A stretch of DNA of 23,071 bases from a virus. Position numbers and translations under genes: made by a program. Below are positions 1-7,342 of this stretch, piece after piece. The stretch's first letter is position 1, and each line of letters starts with the position of its first letter. A model generated the notes under the pieces. The model saw nothing but the letters and a program-made list of their open reading frames with translations. It had not been told where the DNA came from and made no database searches. The DNA lies in the IMG/VR virus record IMGVR_UViG_3300035670_001289, positions 1 to 23,071 of that record; one strand, given 5' to 3'.

Positions 1-53
1 ACTCTTTTCACGCGACCACACAAAGAAAACGTCTGTAATCGCAAGGCCAGACC

Positions 54-434
54 ATGACCAGGCACGCGCAGCCGCGCGAGATTGCGGCACTCAAAGGCTC
101 GATCGCCAAGAATCCGCAGCGGTACAAGCGGGAATTGCCGAAGGTGGACTATGACCTCGGCATGCCGCCCGACCACATGCCGGAGGATGCGAAGGCCGTA
201 TGGCATGAGATTGCCACGTATGCGCCGGTCGAGGTGCTCAAGGGCGCGGACCGGCTGATGCTTGAGATCGTCGCCAACAGCATCGCGGTCTATCGCCGCG
301 ACCCGGAGAACTACCCGGCGCAGCGGCTGGGTCAGCTCATGGGCGGCCTTGGCCGGCTGGGCATGTCGCCTGCCGACCGTCAGAAGCTGGGCGTGGAAAA
401 GCCGAAAGAGGCTGACCCGTTCGACGGGTTCTGA
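54..434 (+). CDS. terS: Phage terminase small subunit, P27 family
   Basis: A 126-residue protein that should recognise the packaging start on phage DNA and recruit the large terminase. The N-terminal part (MTRHAQPREIAALKG) and the C-terminal LGRLGMSPADRQKL stretch (about residues 99-112) are typical of the P27 small-terminase family, which is usually 110-170 residues long. The ATG at 54 is preceded by AAGG at 43-46, a 7-base spacing. The gene ends two bases before the large terminase start, the usual TerS-TerL arrangement. The helix-turn-helix DNA-binding region of this family is expected in the N-terminal half but was not modelled. The family call rests on recognising these motifs and on gene order. 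Confidence 0.9.
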   Translation: MTRHAQPREIAALKGSIAKNPQRYKRELPKVDYDLGMPPDHMPEDAKAVWHEIATYAPVEVLKGADRLMLEIVANSIAVYRRDPENYPAQRLGQLMGGLGRLGMSPADRQKLGVEKPKEADPFDGF

Positions 435-436
435 GC

Positions 437-2101
437 ATGACGCCGGCCGAATCAGCGCGGCAGTACGCGCGCGACGTGCTGGCGGGCGTGGTGCCGGCTG
501 GCAAGTATGTGCGGCTCGCTTGCGAGCGGTTCGAGCGCGACCTTGCGCGCCAGGACTGGCGGTATCGGTTCGATGAGGACCGCGCCAACCGGGCGGTTCG
601 GTTCATGGAGCTGATGCCGCACGTCAAGGGCAAGTGGGCGGCGAAGCAGGAACTGCTGCGGCTTGAGCCGTGGGCGCGGTTCGTGGAGTGCAACCTGTTC
701 GGCTGGGTCGACAGGGAGACGGGTCTGCGTCGGTTCCGCGAGGCATACGAGGAAGTGCCGCGAAAGAACGGCAAGTCGACGCGACTGGCGGCCCGCGGGC
801 TGTACCTGTTCGCTGCGGACGGTGAGGCGGGCGCGGAGGTCTACTCAGGCGCGACCAGCGAAAAGCAGGCGCATGAGGTGTTCCGGCCTGCGTGGCAGAT
901 GGCACACAAGCTGGCCGGCATGCGCAACCGGTTCGGGATCGAGCTTGCCGGCAATCCGAAAAACCCGGGCACGATGTACCGGACCTCGGACATGTCCAAG
1001 TTCGAGCCGATGATCGGCAAGCCTGGCGACGGCTCAAGTCCGCATGCCGCGATCGTGGACGAATACCACGAACACGATACCGATCACATGGTCGACGCCA
1101 TGCAGACCGGTATGGGCGCGCGCGAGCAGCCGCTGCTGTCGATCATCACGACGGCCGGATCGAACCTCGGCGGCCCGTGTTACGACAAGCGGCGCGACGT
1201 GATTCGCATCCTTGAGCAGCAGGTCGAGGACGACACGATCTTCGGGATCATCTACGGCTTGGACGAGGGCGACCGCTGGGACGACCCGGCGTCGCTGGTC
1301 AAGGCGAACCCGAACTACGGCGTGAGCGTGTTCCCTGAGTTCCTTCAGGCGCAGCTCGCACAGGCACGGCGGTCGGCCAGCAAGCAAAACGCCTTCCGCA
1401 CGAAGCACCTGAACGAGTGGGTCGGCGCGCGCACGGCATGGATGAACATGCTGGCGTGGCAGCGGCAGAAGCGGGCGCTGAACGTCGAGGACTTCGCCGG
1501 CTGTCGCGGCTGGATCGCCTGCGACCTGGCGTCGAAGATCGACGTGGCGGCGCTGGTGCTGCTGGTCGAGCGCGACGGCGCGTACTACGTGTTCCCGAAG
1601 TTCTACGTGCCGGAGTCCGCGCTTGAGGACAACGAGCGGTACGCAGCCTTCGTGACTGAGGGCGCGATGATCGCGACGCCCGGCGAGATGACGGACTACG
1701 CGTACATCGAGGAAGCGATAAAGGAAAGCGTGGCGCTGGGCGTCGAGGTGCAGGACATCGCGTTCGACCCGGCGCAGGCCACCTACCTGATGACGCGGCT
1801 TCAGCAGGACGGATTGCAGGTGGTCGAGTTCGCGCAGACCGTCCGCAACATGTCCGAGCCGATGAAGGACGTGGAGGCGCGGACCCTGAACCGCACGCTG
1901 TGGCATGACGGCAACCCGGTCATGACCTGGATGATGGGCAACGTGGTCGCGCGCATTGACGCGAAGGAACACATCTACCCGCGGAAGGAAACGCCCGCGG
2001 AGAAAATCGACGGCCCGGTGGGGCTCATCATGGCGATGGGTCGCGCGATGCTGCTGGCCGAGCGCAACGTCTACAACGACCGCGAGATGATCGTCCTATG
2101 A
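437..2101 (+). CDS. terL: Phage terminase large subunit (ATPase and nuclease)
   Basis: A 554-residue DNA-packaging motor of the HK97/phage terminase-1 group, which pumps DNA into the prohead and cuts the concatemer. The ATPase half has a Walker A-like loop RKNGKST at residues 109-115, a Walker B segment IVDE at 206-209 and a coupling-type TTAGSN motif shortly after. The C-terminal RNase H-like nuclease shows CDLASKID with Asp363, FDPAQA with Asp444 and a final acidic motif DGP with Asp525, a plausible catalytic aspartate triad. Length is normal for the family. The stop overlaps the portal start (ATGA at 2098-2101), which implies translational coupling. All key residues are present, so the protein should be active. 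Confidence 0.96.
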   Translation: MTPAESARQYARDVLAGVVPAGKYVRLACERFERDLARQDWRYRFDEDRANRAVRFMELMPHVKGKWAAKQELLRLEPWARFVECNLFGWVDRETGLRRFREAYEEVPRKNGKSTRLAARGLYLFAADGEAGAEVYSGATSEKQAHEVFRPAWQMAHKLAGMRNRFGIELAGNPKNPGTMYRTSDMSKFEPMIGKPGDGSSPHAAIVDEYHEHDTDHMVDAMQTGMGAREQPLLSIITTAGSNLGGPCYDKRRDVIRILEQQVEDDTIFGIIYGLDEGDRWDDPASLVKANPNYGVSVFPEFLQAQLAQARRSASKQNAFRTKHLNEWVGARTAWMNMLAWQRQKRALNVEDFAGCRGWIACDLASKIDVAALVLLVERDGAYYVFPKFYVPESALEDNERYAAFVTEGAMIATPGEMTDYAYIEEAIKESVALGVEVQDIAFDPAQATYLMTRLQQDGLQVVEFAQTVRNMSEPMKDVEARTLNRTLWHDGNPVMTWMMGNVVARIDAKEHIYPRKETPAEKIDGPVGLIMAMGRAMLLAERNVYNDREMIVL

Positions 2102-3351
2102 GCAGGTTCAGCAGCGATGAACTGGCCGTGCTGAACGCCATATGGAGCCGGCGCACGTCCATTGAAAACCCGACCGTGCCGCTGTCTGCCGCGACGATCG
2201 AGGACTTGTGGGGTGATGGCGGCTACCTGACCCCGGCCGGTCGTCGCGTGTCCGCCGAAAGCGCGATGACGCAGAGCGTGGTGTTTTCCTGCGTGCGAGT
2301 TCTGGCCGAGACGATCGCCAGCCTGCCGTGGCAGGTGTATCAGGACGTTGGCGAGAACAGCAAGGTGGCGCGGCAGCATCCGCTCTACCCGGTTCTGCAT
2401 GACGCGCCAAACCGGTGGATGACGTCGTTTCAGTGGCGCTCGACGTGGGTCACGCAGGCGCTGGTCTACGGGACCGGCTACTCGCTGATCGACGGCATGC
2501 TGCTGCTGCCGCCTCCGATCGTCCGCAAGGTATGGGACGAGCGCCGCGGGCTGGTCTATCAGGTGCGCTTCGCCGATGGTCTGGCCGAGTACGGCTCCGA
2601 CGAAATCCTTGAGCTTCCCGGCATTTCGTTGGACGGCCACAACAGTATCAGCATCGTGCTGACCGCGGCGCGCGACATCATCGGCGAGGCGATGGCGGTC
2701 GGCGAGCACTCGTCGCGGTTTTTCTCCAACGGTGCGCGCGTCGGCGGCGTCCTGAGCACTGACCAGGTGCTCAAGGACGACGCGATCAAGCGGCTGCGGC
2801 AGCAGTGGGAAAAGATGCAAGGCGGGCTGGTCAACGCATACCGGACCGCCGTGCTTGAGCAAGGCATGAAGTACCAGGCGGTCGGCATGCAGTCCGACCA
2901 TGCGCAGCTTGTGGAGACGCGCAAGCTGGTGACGGAGTACGTCGCGGGCGTGTTCCGCGTGCCGCCGATGTTCGTGGGCGACTACTCGCGCATGACCTAT
3001 GCCAACGCAGAGCAGAACGACCTGCACTTCACGAAACACTGCATCGCGCCGTGGCTGACGAAGATCGAGCAGGAAGTGAACCGCAAGATGTTCGCGGGCA
3101 CGGACTACTACTGCGAGTTCAACATGGCCGGCCTTCTGCGCGGTGACTTCAAAACGCAGATGGACGGTTTCGCCCGCGGCATCCAGTCGGCGATCTTCAC
3201 CCCGAACGAGGCGCGCGCGAAGCTGAACCTGCCGCCGCTTCCGGGCGGCGACAAGCTCTACATCCAGCAGAACATGGCAGCGGCAGATGCCTTGCCTTCC
3301 CCGACCGACGCGCCGCCTGCGCCCGGTCAATCAGAGGAACCCGAGGAATGA
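2098..3351 (+). CDS. Phage portal protein, HK97 gp3 family
   Basis: A 417-residue portal subunit. Twelve copies should form the ring at one capsid vertex through which DNA passes and to which the tail connectors bind. Recognisable family stretches are SVVFSCVRVLAETIASLPW near residues 60-80, the ALVYGTGY motif and the later VFRVPPMFVGDYSR segment. Length matches HK97-type portals (about 400-430). The ATG lies in an ATGA overlap with the large terminase stop. The C-terminus is rich in Pro and acidic residues (PTDAPPAPGQSEEPEE), a flexible tail common in these proteins, and overlaps the start of the protease gene. Confidence 0.95.
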   Translation: MSRFSSDELAVLNAIWSRRTSIENPTVPLSAATIEDLWGDGGYLTPAGRRVSAESAMTQSVVFSCVRVLAETIASLPWQVYQDVGENSKVARQHPLYPVLHDAPNRWMTSFQWRSTWVTQALVYGTGYSLIDGMLLLPPPIVRKVWDERRGLVYQVRFADGLAEYGSDEILELPGISLDGHNSISIVLTAARDIIGEAMAVGEHSSRFFSNGARVGGVLSTDQVLKDDAIKRLRQQWEKMQGGLVNAYRTAVLEQGMKYQAVGMQSDHAQLVETRKLVTEYVAGVFRVPPMFVGDYSRMTYANAEQNDLHFTKHCIAPWLTKIEQEVNRKMFAGTDYYCEFNMAGLLRGDFKTQMDGFARGIQSAIFTPNEARAKLNLPPLPGGDKLYIQQNMAAADALPSPTDAPPAPGQSEEPEE

Positions 3352-3944
3352 ACATCGAACGCCGCGCCTTCGCGTTGGAAGGCATCGAAATCGAGGAACG
3401 GGACGGCCAGCCGCCGGTCATCCGCGGCCATGCCGCCGTGTTCAACCAGCTCAGCGAGGACTTGGGCGGCTTCCGCGAGCAGATCGCTCCTGGCGCATTC
3501 GCCGACGCGATCCTGCGCGATGACGTGCGCGCCCTGTTCAACCATGACCCCAACTTCGTGCTGGGCCGCTCGCGCGCCGGCACGCTGCGGATGCGTGAGG
3601 ATGAGTCGGGCCTTGCGGTCGAGATCGACCCGCCCGACACGCAGTTCGCCCGCGACCTCGCCATCAGCATGCGCCGTGGCGACATCTCGCAGATGTCGTT
3701 CGGGTTCCGCGTGGAAAAGGGCGGCCAGTCGTGGGCGAAGTCGCCTGACGGCGGCGAGAGCATCCGCACCGTGACGAAGGTGCGGCTGTACGACGTTTCG
3801 CCGGTGACGTTCCCGGCATACCCGCAGACCGACGTTGCGATCCGCAGTCTGCGCGAGTTCATCGAATCGGAGTCCGAAGCCGCCGAGCAGCGACGGCGAC
3901 GGGCAAGGATGCGCTTGGCCTTGGCCGAGCGTCTGAAGGCGTAG
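3348..3944 (+). CDS. HK97-family prohead protease
   Basis: A 198-residue serine protease of the HK97 gp4 (peptidase U35) family, which trims the N-terminal delta domain of the capsid protein during head maturation. The hallmark segments are GHAAVFNQLSED near residue 27, the LFNHDP motif containing His66, and ISQMSFGF containing Ser117. His66 and Ser117 correspond to the catalytic His and Ser of the family. A basic Arg-rich C-terminus follows (RRRRARMRLALAERLKA). The ATG at 3348 overlaps the portal stop by an ATGA. Position between portal and capsid genes is standard. The gene ends in TAG and is followed by a hairpin-T-run terminator. Confidence 0.95.
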   Translation: MNIERRAFALEGIEIEERDGQPPVIRGHAAVFNQLSEDLGGFREQIAPGAFADAILRDDVRALFNHDPNFVLGRSRAGTLRMREDESGLAVEIDPPDTQFARDLAISMRRGDISQMSFGFRVEKGGQSWAKSPDGGESIRTVTKVRLYDVSPVTFPAYPQTDVAIRSLREFIESESEAAEQRRRRARMRLALAERLKA

Positions 3945-3969
3945 CGGTTTCCCGCACCGCCACAACACA

Positions 3970-3995
3970 ACCCGCCATCCGGCGGGTTTTTTTTT
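3970..3995 (+). terminator. Intrinsic terminator between protease and capsid genes
   Basis: A 7-base-pair GC-rich stem, ACCCGCC (3970-3976) with GGCGGGT (3981-3987), has a four-base ATCC loop and is followed by an unbroken run of T from 3987 to 3995. It is a strong-looking Rho-independent terminator inside the head operon. Only 18 bases separate it from the capsid ATG, and those are occupied by the ribosome binding site, so there is no space for a separate promoter. Transcription of the capsid gene must read through it or be antiterminated. Confidence 0.85.
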
Positions 3996-3998
3996 GCC

Positions 3999-4006
3999 AA
4001 AGGAGG
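3999..4006 (+). promoter_or_regulatory. Strong ribosome binding site of the capsid gene
   Basis: AAAGGAGG is a near-perfect complement of the 16S anti-Shine-Dalgarno sequence, seven bases before the ATG at 4014. It is stronger than the sites of the neighbouring genes, which fits the high output needed for the major capsid protein. Confidence 0.8.
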
Positions 4007-4013
4007 CAAGGAA

Positions 4014-5255
4014 ATGAGCATCAAAGCGCTGCGGGACCAGCACGCCGCCATCGTGGCGGAAGCCCGCAAGATCCTGGAGGCCGCGGAGTTCACGGGCGAC
4101 CGTGAGGCCGAGTTCGACAAGCGCATGGCGGACGCCGACGCCATCGCCAAGCGCATCGAGCGCGAGGAACAGCTCGCGAACGCCGAGGCGCGCACCGCTG
4201 CCCGCATCGCCGAGGCGGCCGAGAAGGTCGGCAAGTCCGAGTCGCAGGTCGCCGACGACGCGCAGGCCTACGCCAACGCGTTCCGCGACTACTGCCGGTT
4301 CGGCATGGAAGGCGTCGGCCCGGAGTACCGCGAGCTGTTCAAGCGTGGCTACTCGTCCGTGGACACCCGCGCGCAGAGCGTCACCGGCGGCTCGCCGGTC
4401 GGCATCTACGGCGGCTACACGGTGCCGGAGGGCTTCTTCAACGAGCTGGAACGCGCGATGAAGGCCTACGGCGGCATGCTGGAGACGGGCCGCGTCATCA
4501 CGACCGCCACCGGCAATGACCTGCCGATGCCGTACTCGGACGACACCGGCAACAGCGGCGCGATCCTCGGCGAGAACCAGCCGATCACCGAGCAGGACGT
4601 GACGTTCGGCGTCGTGACGCTGGGCGCGTACAAGTACACGTCCAAGCTGATCCGCGTCAGCTACGAGCTGTTGCAGGACTCCGCGTTCAACATGGAGTCG
4701 TTCATCGCCGAGGTGGCGGGCGAGCGCCTGGGCCGCGTGCTGAACTCGCACTTCACCACGGGCAACGGCACGTCGCAGCCGCAGGGCGTCGTGACCGGCG
4801 CTGCCGCTGGCGTCACCGGTCAGGGTTCGACCGTGCTGACGTACAACGACATCGTGGACCTTCAGCACTCCGTCGATCCGGCCTACCGCCGCAACGCGCG
4901 CTTCATGTTCAACGACAGCACGCTGAAGGCGCTGCGCAAGATCAAGGACAGCGAGGGCCGGCCGCTGTGGCAGCCGGACGTTCAGGGCGGCATCGCCGGC
5001 ACCCTGATCGGCGTCCCGTACACGATCAACCAGGACATGGCCTCGATCGGCCTGTCGGCGAAGTCGGTGCTGTACGGTGACTTCAGCCACTACTTCATCC
5101 GCCGCGTGCGCGACTTCACGCTGGTCCGGCTGAACGAGCGCTACGCGGACAACCTGCAGGTGGGCTTCTTCGTCTACTGCCGGTTCGACGCCAAGCTGAA
5201 GAACGCCGGCCAGAACCCGATCAAGTACCTGGTCCACCCGGCGGCCTCCCCGTAA
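4014..5255 (+). CDS. Major capsid protein, HK97 family
   Basis: A 413-residue HK97-fold capsid subunit with a built-in scaffold. Residues 1 to about 115 are charged and helical (Ala/Glu/Lys/Arg-rich), resembling the delta domain that the upstream protease removes. The mature part probably begins near TRAQSVTGGSPVG (residues 118-130), just before the conserved GGYTVPEGF (133-141). The exact cleavage site is inferred, not visible. Later family segments include SYELLQDSAFNMESF and the LIGVPYTINQDM region. Length is typical. No separate scaffold or decoration gene is seen nearby. The gene has an excellent ribosome binding site and ends with TAA, followed by a GC-rich hairpin. Confidence 0.95.
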   Translation: MSIKALRDQHAAIVAEARKILEAAEFTGDREAEFDKRMADADAIAKRIEREEQLANAEARTAARIAEAAEKVGKSESQVADDAQAYANAFRDYCRFGMEGVGPEYRELFKRGYSSVDTRAQSVTGGSPVGIYGGYTVPEGFFNELERAMKAYGGMLETGRVITTATGNDLPMPYSDDTGNSGAILGENQPITEQDVTFGVVTLGAYKYTSKLIRVSYELLQDSAFNMESFIAEVAGERLGRVLNSHFTTGNGTSQPQGVVTGAAAGVTGQGSTVLTYNDIVDLQHSVDPAYRRNARFMFNDSTLKALRKIKDSEGRPLWQPDVQGGIAGTLIGVPYTINQDMASIGLSAKSVLYGDFSHYFIRRVRDFTLVRLNERYADNLQVGFFVYCRFDAKLKNAGQNPIKYLVHPAASP

Positions 5256-5281
5256 GGGGCAACGAACAACGGCAGACAGGG

Positions 5282-5306
5282 GCGGCCGGGGCAACCCGGC
5301 CGCTTT
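5282..5306 (+). terminator. GC-rich hairpin after the capsid gene
   Basis: A perfect nine-base-pair stem, GCGGCCGGG (5282-5290) with CCCGGCCGC (5295-5303), is closed by a GCAA loop of the very stable GNRA type and followed by only three T residues. It may be a weak or partial terminator that reduces transcription after the capsid gene, or a 3' stabilising hairpin for the capsid mRNA. It ends seven bases before the next ATG (5311), which has no visible Shine-Dalgarno site. Confidence 0.55.
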
Positions 5307-5310
5307 CTCC

Positions 5311-5547
5311 ATGAAGATTCGCGTGCTGGAAAGCTGCGCAGGTCCGTACTACGACTTCGCGGTTGGCGTTCACGAAGTGTCCGAGCGCATCGGCTACGAG
5401 CTGTGCAACAGCGGATTGGCCGAGCCGATCCGCGAGGAAGTGCCGGAAGTCGCCGAGGTGGAAGCCGCGCCTGAGGTCGCGGTGACACGCCGCGCGCGAG
5501 GCCGTCCGCGTGGTAGCCGCAACCGGCCCAAGCCTGACGCGGAGTGA
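5311..5547 (+). CDS. Small post-capsid protein with AT-hook-like C-terminus
   Basis: A 78-residue protein. Residues 1-40 (MKIRVLESCAGPYYDF then an acidic stretch ending GLAEPI) resemble small phage proteins often found next to the capsid gene, whose role I do not know. Residues 41-58 are acidic and Pro/Val-rich. Residues 60-75 are strongly basic and contain RGRPRGSRNRPKP, which matches the AT-hook core (RGRP/GRPR) used for minor-groove DNA binding. No Shine-Dalgarno site is visible before the ATG, and a stable hairpin ends seven bases upstream. The last 38 bases overlap the next gene. It could be a minor head or DNA-associated protein, but this is inference. Confidence 0.7.
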   Translation: MKIRVLESCAGPYYDFAVGVHEVSERIGYELCNSGLAEPIREEVPEVAEVEAAPEVAVTRRARGRPRGSRNRPKPDAE

Positions 5548-6109
5548 CCTCGACGCTGTAAGGGCGGCGGGCATCCCGCTGCTGGTGGTGAACGACGCCT
5601 GGCGGCTCGCGCCGTGGGCGGATGACCTGTACGCCTGCGACTATCGCTGGTGGAAGGTCCACGAACAGGCATCGCGTGCGTTTCAGGGCACGCGGTGGAC
5701 GCAGGACCAGAAGGCGGCGCGCGAGTGGAAGTCGCTGCGGTTCATTCCAAGCGCGCCGCGGCTTGGGCTTGGCACGGATCCAGCGGGGCCGATCCATCAG
5801 GGGCAGAACAGCGGCTATCAGGCCGTGAATCTGGCGTACCTGCTGGGCGCGCGCACGGTGATCCTGCTCGGCTATGACATGTCGCACGACAACGGCCGGG
5901 CGCATTTCTTCGGCTCGCATTCTCAGAACGGGCTGATCGACGCGCCGGACTACCGTCCCTACGCCAAGGCTTTTGAGCACATGGCACCGGGGCAGTACGG
6001 GCTGACGGTCATCAATTGCAGCCGGAGGTCGGCGCTTGAGTGCTTCCCGCGAGAGCGGCTGGAGGACGTTCTGCTGCGCTATCAGGCAGCAGCCGCACTA
6101 CCGGCGTGA
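5510..6109 (+). CDS. Rossmann-fold glycosyltransferase-like protein (GT42/DUF115-like)
   Basis: A 199-residue protein. It opens with a hydrophobic strand and a nucleotide-binding-type loop ATGPSLT (residues 4-10), then a second strand LLVVNDAWRLAP. A later NSGYQAVNLAYLLGA helix runs into a strand VILLGYDM (residues 100-124). The end carries INCSRRSALECFPR (168-181). This order resembles bacterial sialyltransferases of family GT42 and the DUF115/MptE-like group, where a NGPSL-like loop binds the nucleotide. Substrate and exact activity cannot be told. The GTG start is supported by GAGG at 5498-5501, eight bases upstream, and an in-frame stop at 5483 leaves little room for another start. It opens the sugar cassette and overlaps both neighbours. 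Confidence 0.7.
   Translation: MVAATGPSLTRSDLDAVRAAGIPLLVVNDAWRLAPWADDLYACDYRWWKVHEQASRAFQGTRWTQDQKAAREWKSLRFIPSAPRLGLGTDPAGPIHQGQNSGYQAVNLAYLLGARTVILLGYDMSHDNGRAHFFGSHSQNGLIDAPDYRPYAKAFEHMAPGQYGLTVINCSRRSALECFPRERLEDVLLRYQAAAALPA
6024..6029 (+). promoter_or_regulatory. Ribosome binding site deciding a TTG start
   Basis: GGAGGT inside the end of the preceding gene sits six bases before TTG at 6036. It is the main reason for choosing this rare start codon for the next gene, as no ATG or GTG lies in that frame before the conserved N-terminal strand. Confidence 0.6.
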
Positions 6110-6809
6110 TGCGTTCGTCTCAGGGCTGCGCAAGGTCGGACTGAAAGAAACCGCAGCGGAGTCGGCGGACGTGTTCGTCTGCTGGAACCGCTATGGGATA
6201 TGGGACCGGCAGGCTGCATCGGTCGAGAGGCGCGGCGGCGTGGTGCTGGTCGCTGAGAACGGCTATCTCGGCAACGACTTCGCCGGGTCGCTTTGGTACG
6301 CCATCAGCCGATCGCAGCACAACGGCGCGGGGCAGTGGCCGATGGGCGACGCGGCGCGCTGGGATTCGCTGGGCGTGGATCTCGCGCCCTGGCGGCAGTC
6401 GGGCGAGACGGTGGTCCTCCCGCAGCGTGGGATCGGCCCGCAGGGCGTTGCGATGCCTGCTGGCTGGGTCGATTCGGTGCAGCATCGCCACGGACGGTTC
6501 CGGGTGCGCCCGCATCCCGGGCAGAACGAATGCGTACCGCTGGACCGTGACCTTGATCGCGCCGGGGCGGTGGTGACGTGGGGCAGCGGGGCGGCGCTGA
6601 AGGCGCTGCTGTGGGGCATCCCGGTGTTCTACGACTTCCCTCGCTGGATTGGCGCATCGGCCTCGCGCCCGCTGACGGATTACAAGCTCGGCCCGCGTCG
6701 AGACGACGGGGCGCGGCTTCGCATGTTCCATAGCCTCGCGTGGGCGCAGTGGCGTCTGCCTGAGATCGAATCGGGGGAAGCGTTTTGGCACCTGCTCGGG
6801 AGCTGGTAG
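6036..6809 (+). CDS. GT-B-like glycosyltransferase, capsule-synthesis (Kps) type
   Basis: A 257-residue protein starting with TTG and overlapping the previous gene by 74 bases. After a strand and CAIRQQPHYRR (residues 14-24) come ADVFVCW (44-50) and VVLVAENGYLG (69-79). The C-terminal half has RVRPHPG (156-162) and VTWGSGAALKALLWGIPVF (180-198). An Arg/His-Pro element followed by a T-S-alanine helix and GIPV is the donor-binding pattern of capsule polysaccharide proteins of the KpsC/KpsS type and related GT-B enzymes. The last 30 residues (MFHSLAWAQWRLPEIESG) recur in the gene at 8682, so the two are paralogues. No membrane segments. Donor sugar and acceptor are unknown. Confidence 0.65.
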   Translation: MSASRESGWRTFCCAIRQQPHYRRDAFVSGLRKVGLKETAAESADVFVCWNRYGIWDRQAASVERRGGVVLVAENGYLGNDFAGSLWYAISRSQHNGAGQWPMGDAARWDSLGVDLAPWRQSGETVVLPQRGIGPQGVAMPAGWVDSVQHRHGRFRVRPHPGQNECVPLDRDLDRAGAVVTWGSGAALKALLWGIPVFYDFPRWIGASASRPLTDYKLGPRRDDGARLRMFHSLAWAQWRLPEIESGEAFWHLLGSW

Positions 6810-6845
6810 TCAAGGATCCGCAAGTCTTTCTCTGGTAAAGTTTCA

Positions 6846-6909
6846 GGTGCGCCTAGGGTCGCACCCGAAAAGCCGTCATCCTGACCGGTCTGGCGCACAC
6901 ACAGTCAGG
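6846..6909 (+). promoter_or_regulatory. Two inverted repeats in the leader of the AT-rich gene
   Basis: The 118-base gap 6810-6927 is the longest between plus-strand genes in this window. It contains GGTGCG (6846-6851) pairing with CGCACC (6860-6865) around an eight-base loop, then CCTGAC (6880-6885) pairing with GTCAGG (6904-6909). Either could be an operator or a leader hairpin. A weak -10-like TAAAGT lies at 6836-6841 but no fitting -35 element is present, so I do not claim a promoter. Confidence 0.35.
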
Positions 6910-6927
6910 CTGTCACAGGAGACAGGC

Positions 6928-7269
6928 ATGGATACCGTCGTCAGCAAGATCGCAAGCGCTCAAATAAAGAAGGCCGTCAAGAGCAGCGTCGATTCATTGG
7001 AGGTCGAACTTGCGCAGATTGTGCGAGCGCAAGTCGCCATGTACGTTGAGAACAACTCAGACCAAATCGCCAGTGAAATTGGCAAGGCGGTCAAAAATCT
7101 CTTTTCTGATTTTTTCGTGCAACGTGTCACAAAAGAACTCATGAAGCCGTTGCTTGAACGTGCTTTTGAAAGGGCTTTTGAGTCATGGCACATTGCCGAA
7201 CACCTCTCCGCGCAAATTGGCCCCGCCATATCAAACGCCCTGAAAATCGAACAGGGTAAGCGCGAATGA
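6928..7269 (+). CDS. AT-rich small helical protein of unknown function (moron-like)
   Basis: A 113-residue protein that I do not recognise. It has no Pro until mid-protein and is almost entirely predicted helix with heptad-like hydrophobic spacing (SLEVELAQIVRAQVAMYV, VTKELMKPLLERAFERAF), so an amphipathic or coiled-coil oligomer is likely. No signal peptide or membrane helix. The ATG at 6928 follows AGGAGA at 6917-6922. An upstream in-frame start at 6847 is possible but would code through the leader hairpins. Base content is the oddity: 145 of 300 bases in 6961-7260 are G or C (48%) against about 70% in the flanking enzyme genes. With its own leader and a terminator behind it, this looks like a recently acquired, separately expressed insert. 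Confidence 0.75.
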   Translation: MDTVVSKIASAQIKKAVKSSVDSLEVELAQIVRAQVAMYVENNSDQIASEIGKAVKNLFSDFFVQRVTKELMKPLLERAFERAFESWHIAEHLSAQIGPAISNALKIEQGKRE

Positions 7270-7303
7270 AAAGCGCCGCATAGGCTTGGCTCATGTTTCG
7301 TTT

Positions 7304-7334
7304 AAAAGGCCGCCAAATGGCGGCCTTTTCTTTT
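7304..7334 (+). terminator. Intrinsic terminator after the AT-rich gene
   Basis: A perfect 11-base-pair stem, AAAAGGCCGCC (7304-7314) with GGCGGCCTTTT (7319-7329), has a four-base AAAT loop and is followed by CTTTT. The A-run and T-run on both sides mean it could work in either direction. It closes the AT-rich insert and stands only eight bases before the next ATG, so the downstream genes depend on read-through. Confidence 0.85.
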
Positions 7335-7342
7335 GAGGCCGC

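Noticed and set aside
1-53. A cos site or promoter at the left edge
   Set aside because: The 53 bases are less GC-rich than the rest but show no clear repeat, -10/-35 pair or known cos pattern, and the region is cut by the window edge.
3327-5312. A 661-codon minus-strand frame opposite protease and capsid genes
   Set aside because: It spans two certain plus-strand genes and their terminator, has antisense-type composition and no motif.
6785-6841. A sigma-70 type promoter before the AT-rich gene
   Set aside because: TTGGCA at 6785 and TAAAGT at 6836 are not at a usable spacing, and neither has a good partner element.
6847-6927. A longer N-terminus for the AT-rich gene from 6847
   Set aside because: The added residues are Arg/His/Ser-rich and encoded by leader hairpins. 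The ATG at 6928 has a clear AGGAGA site.
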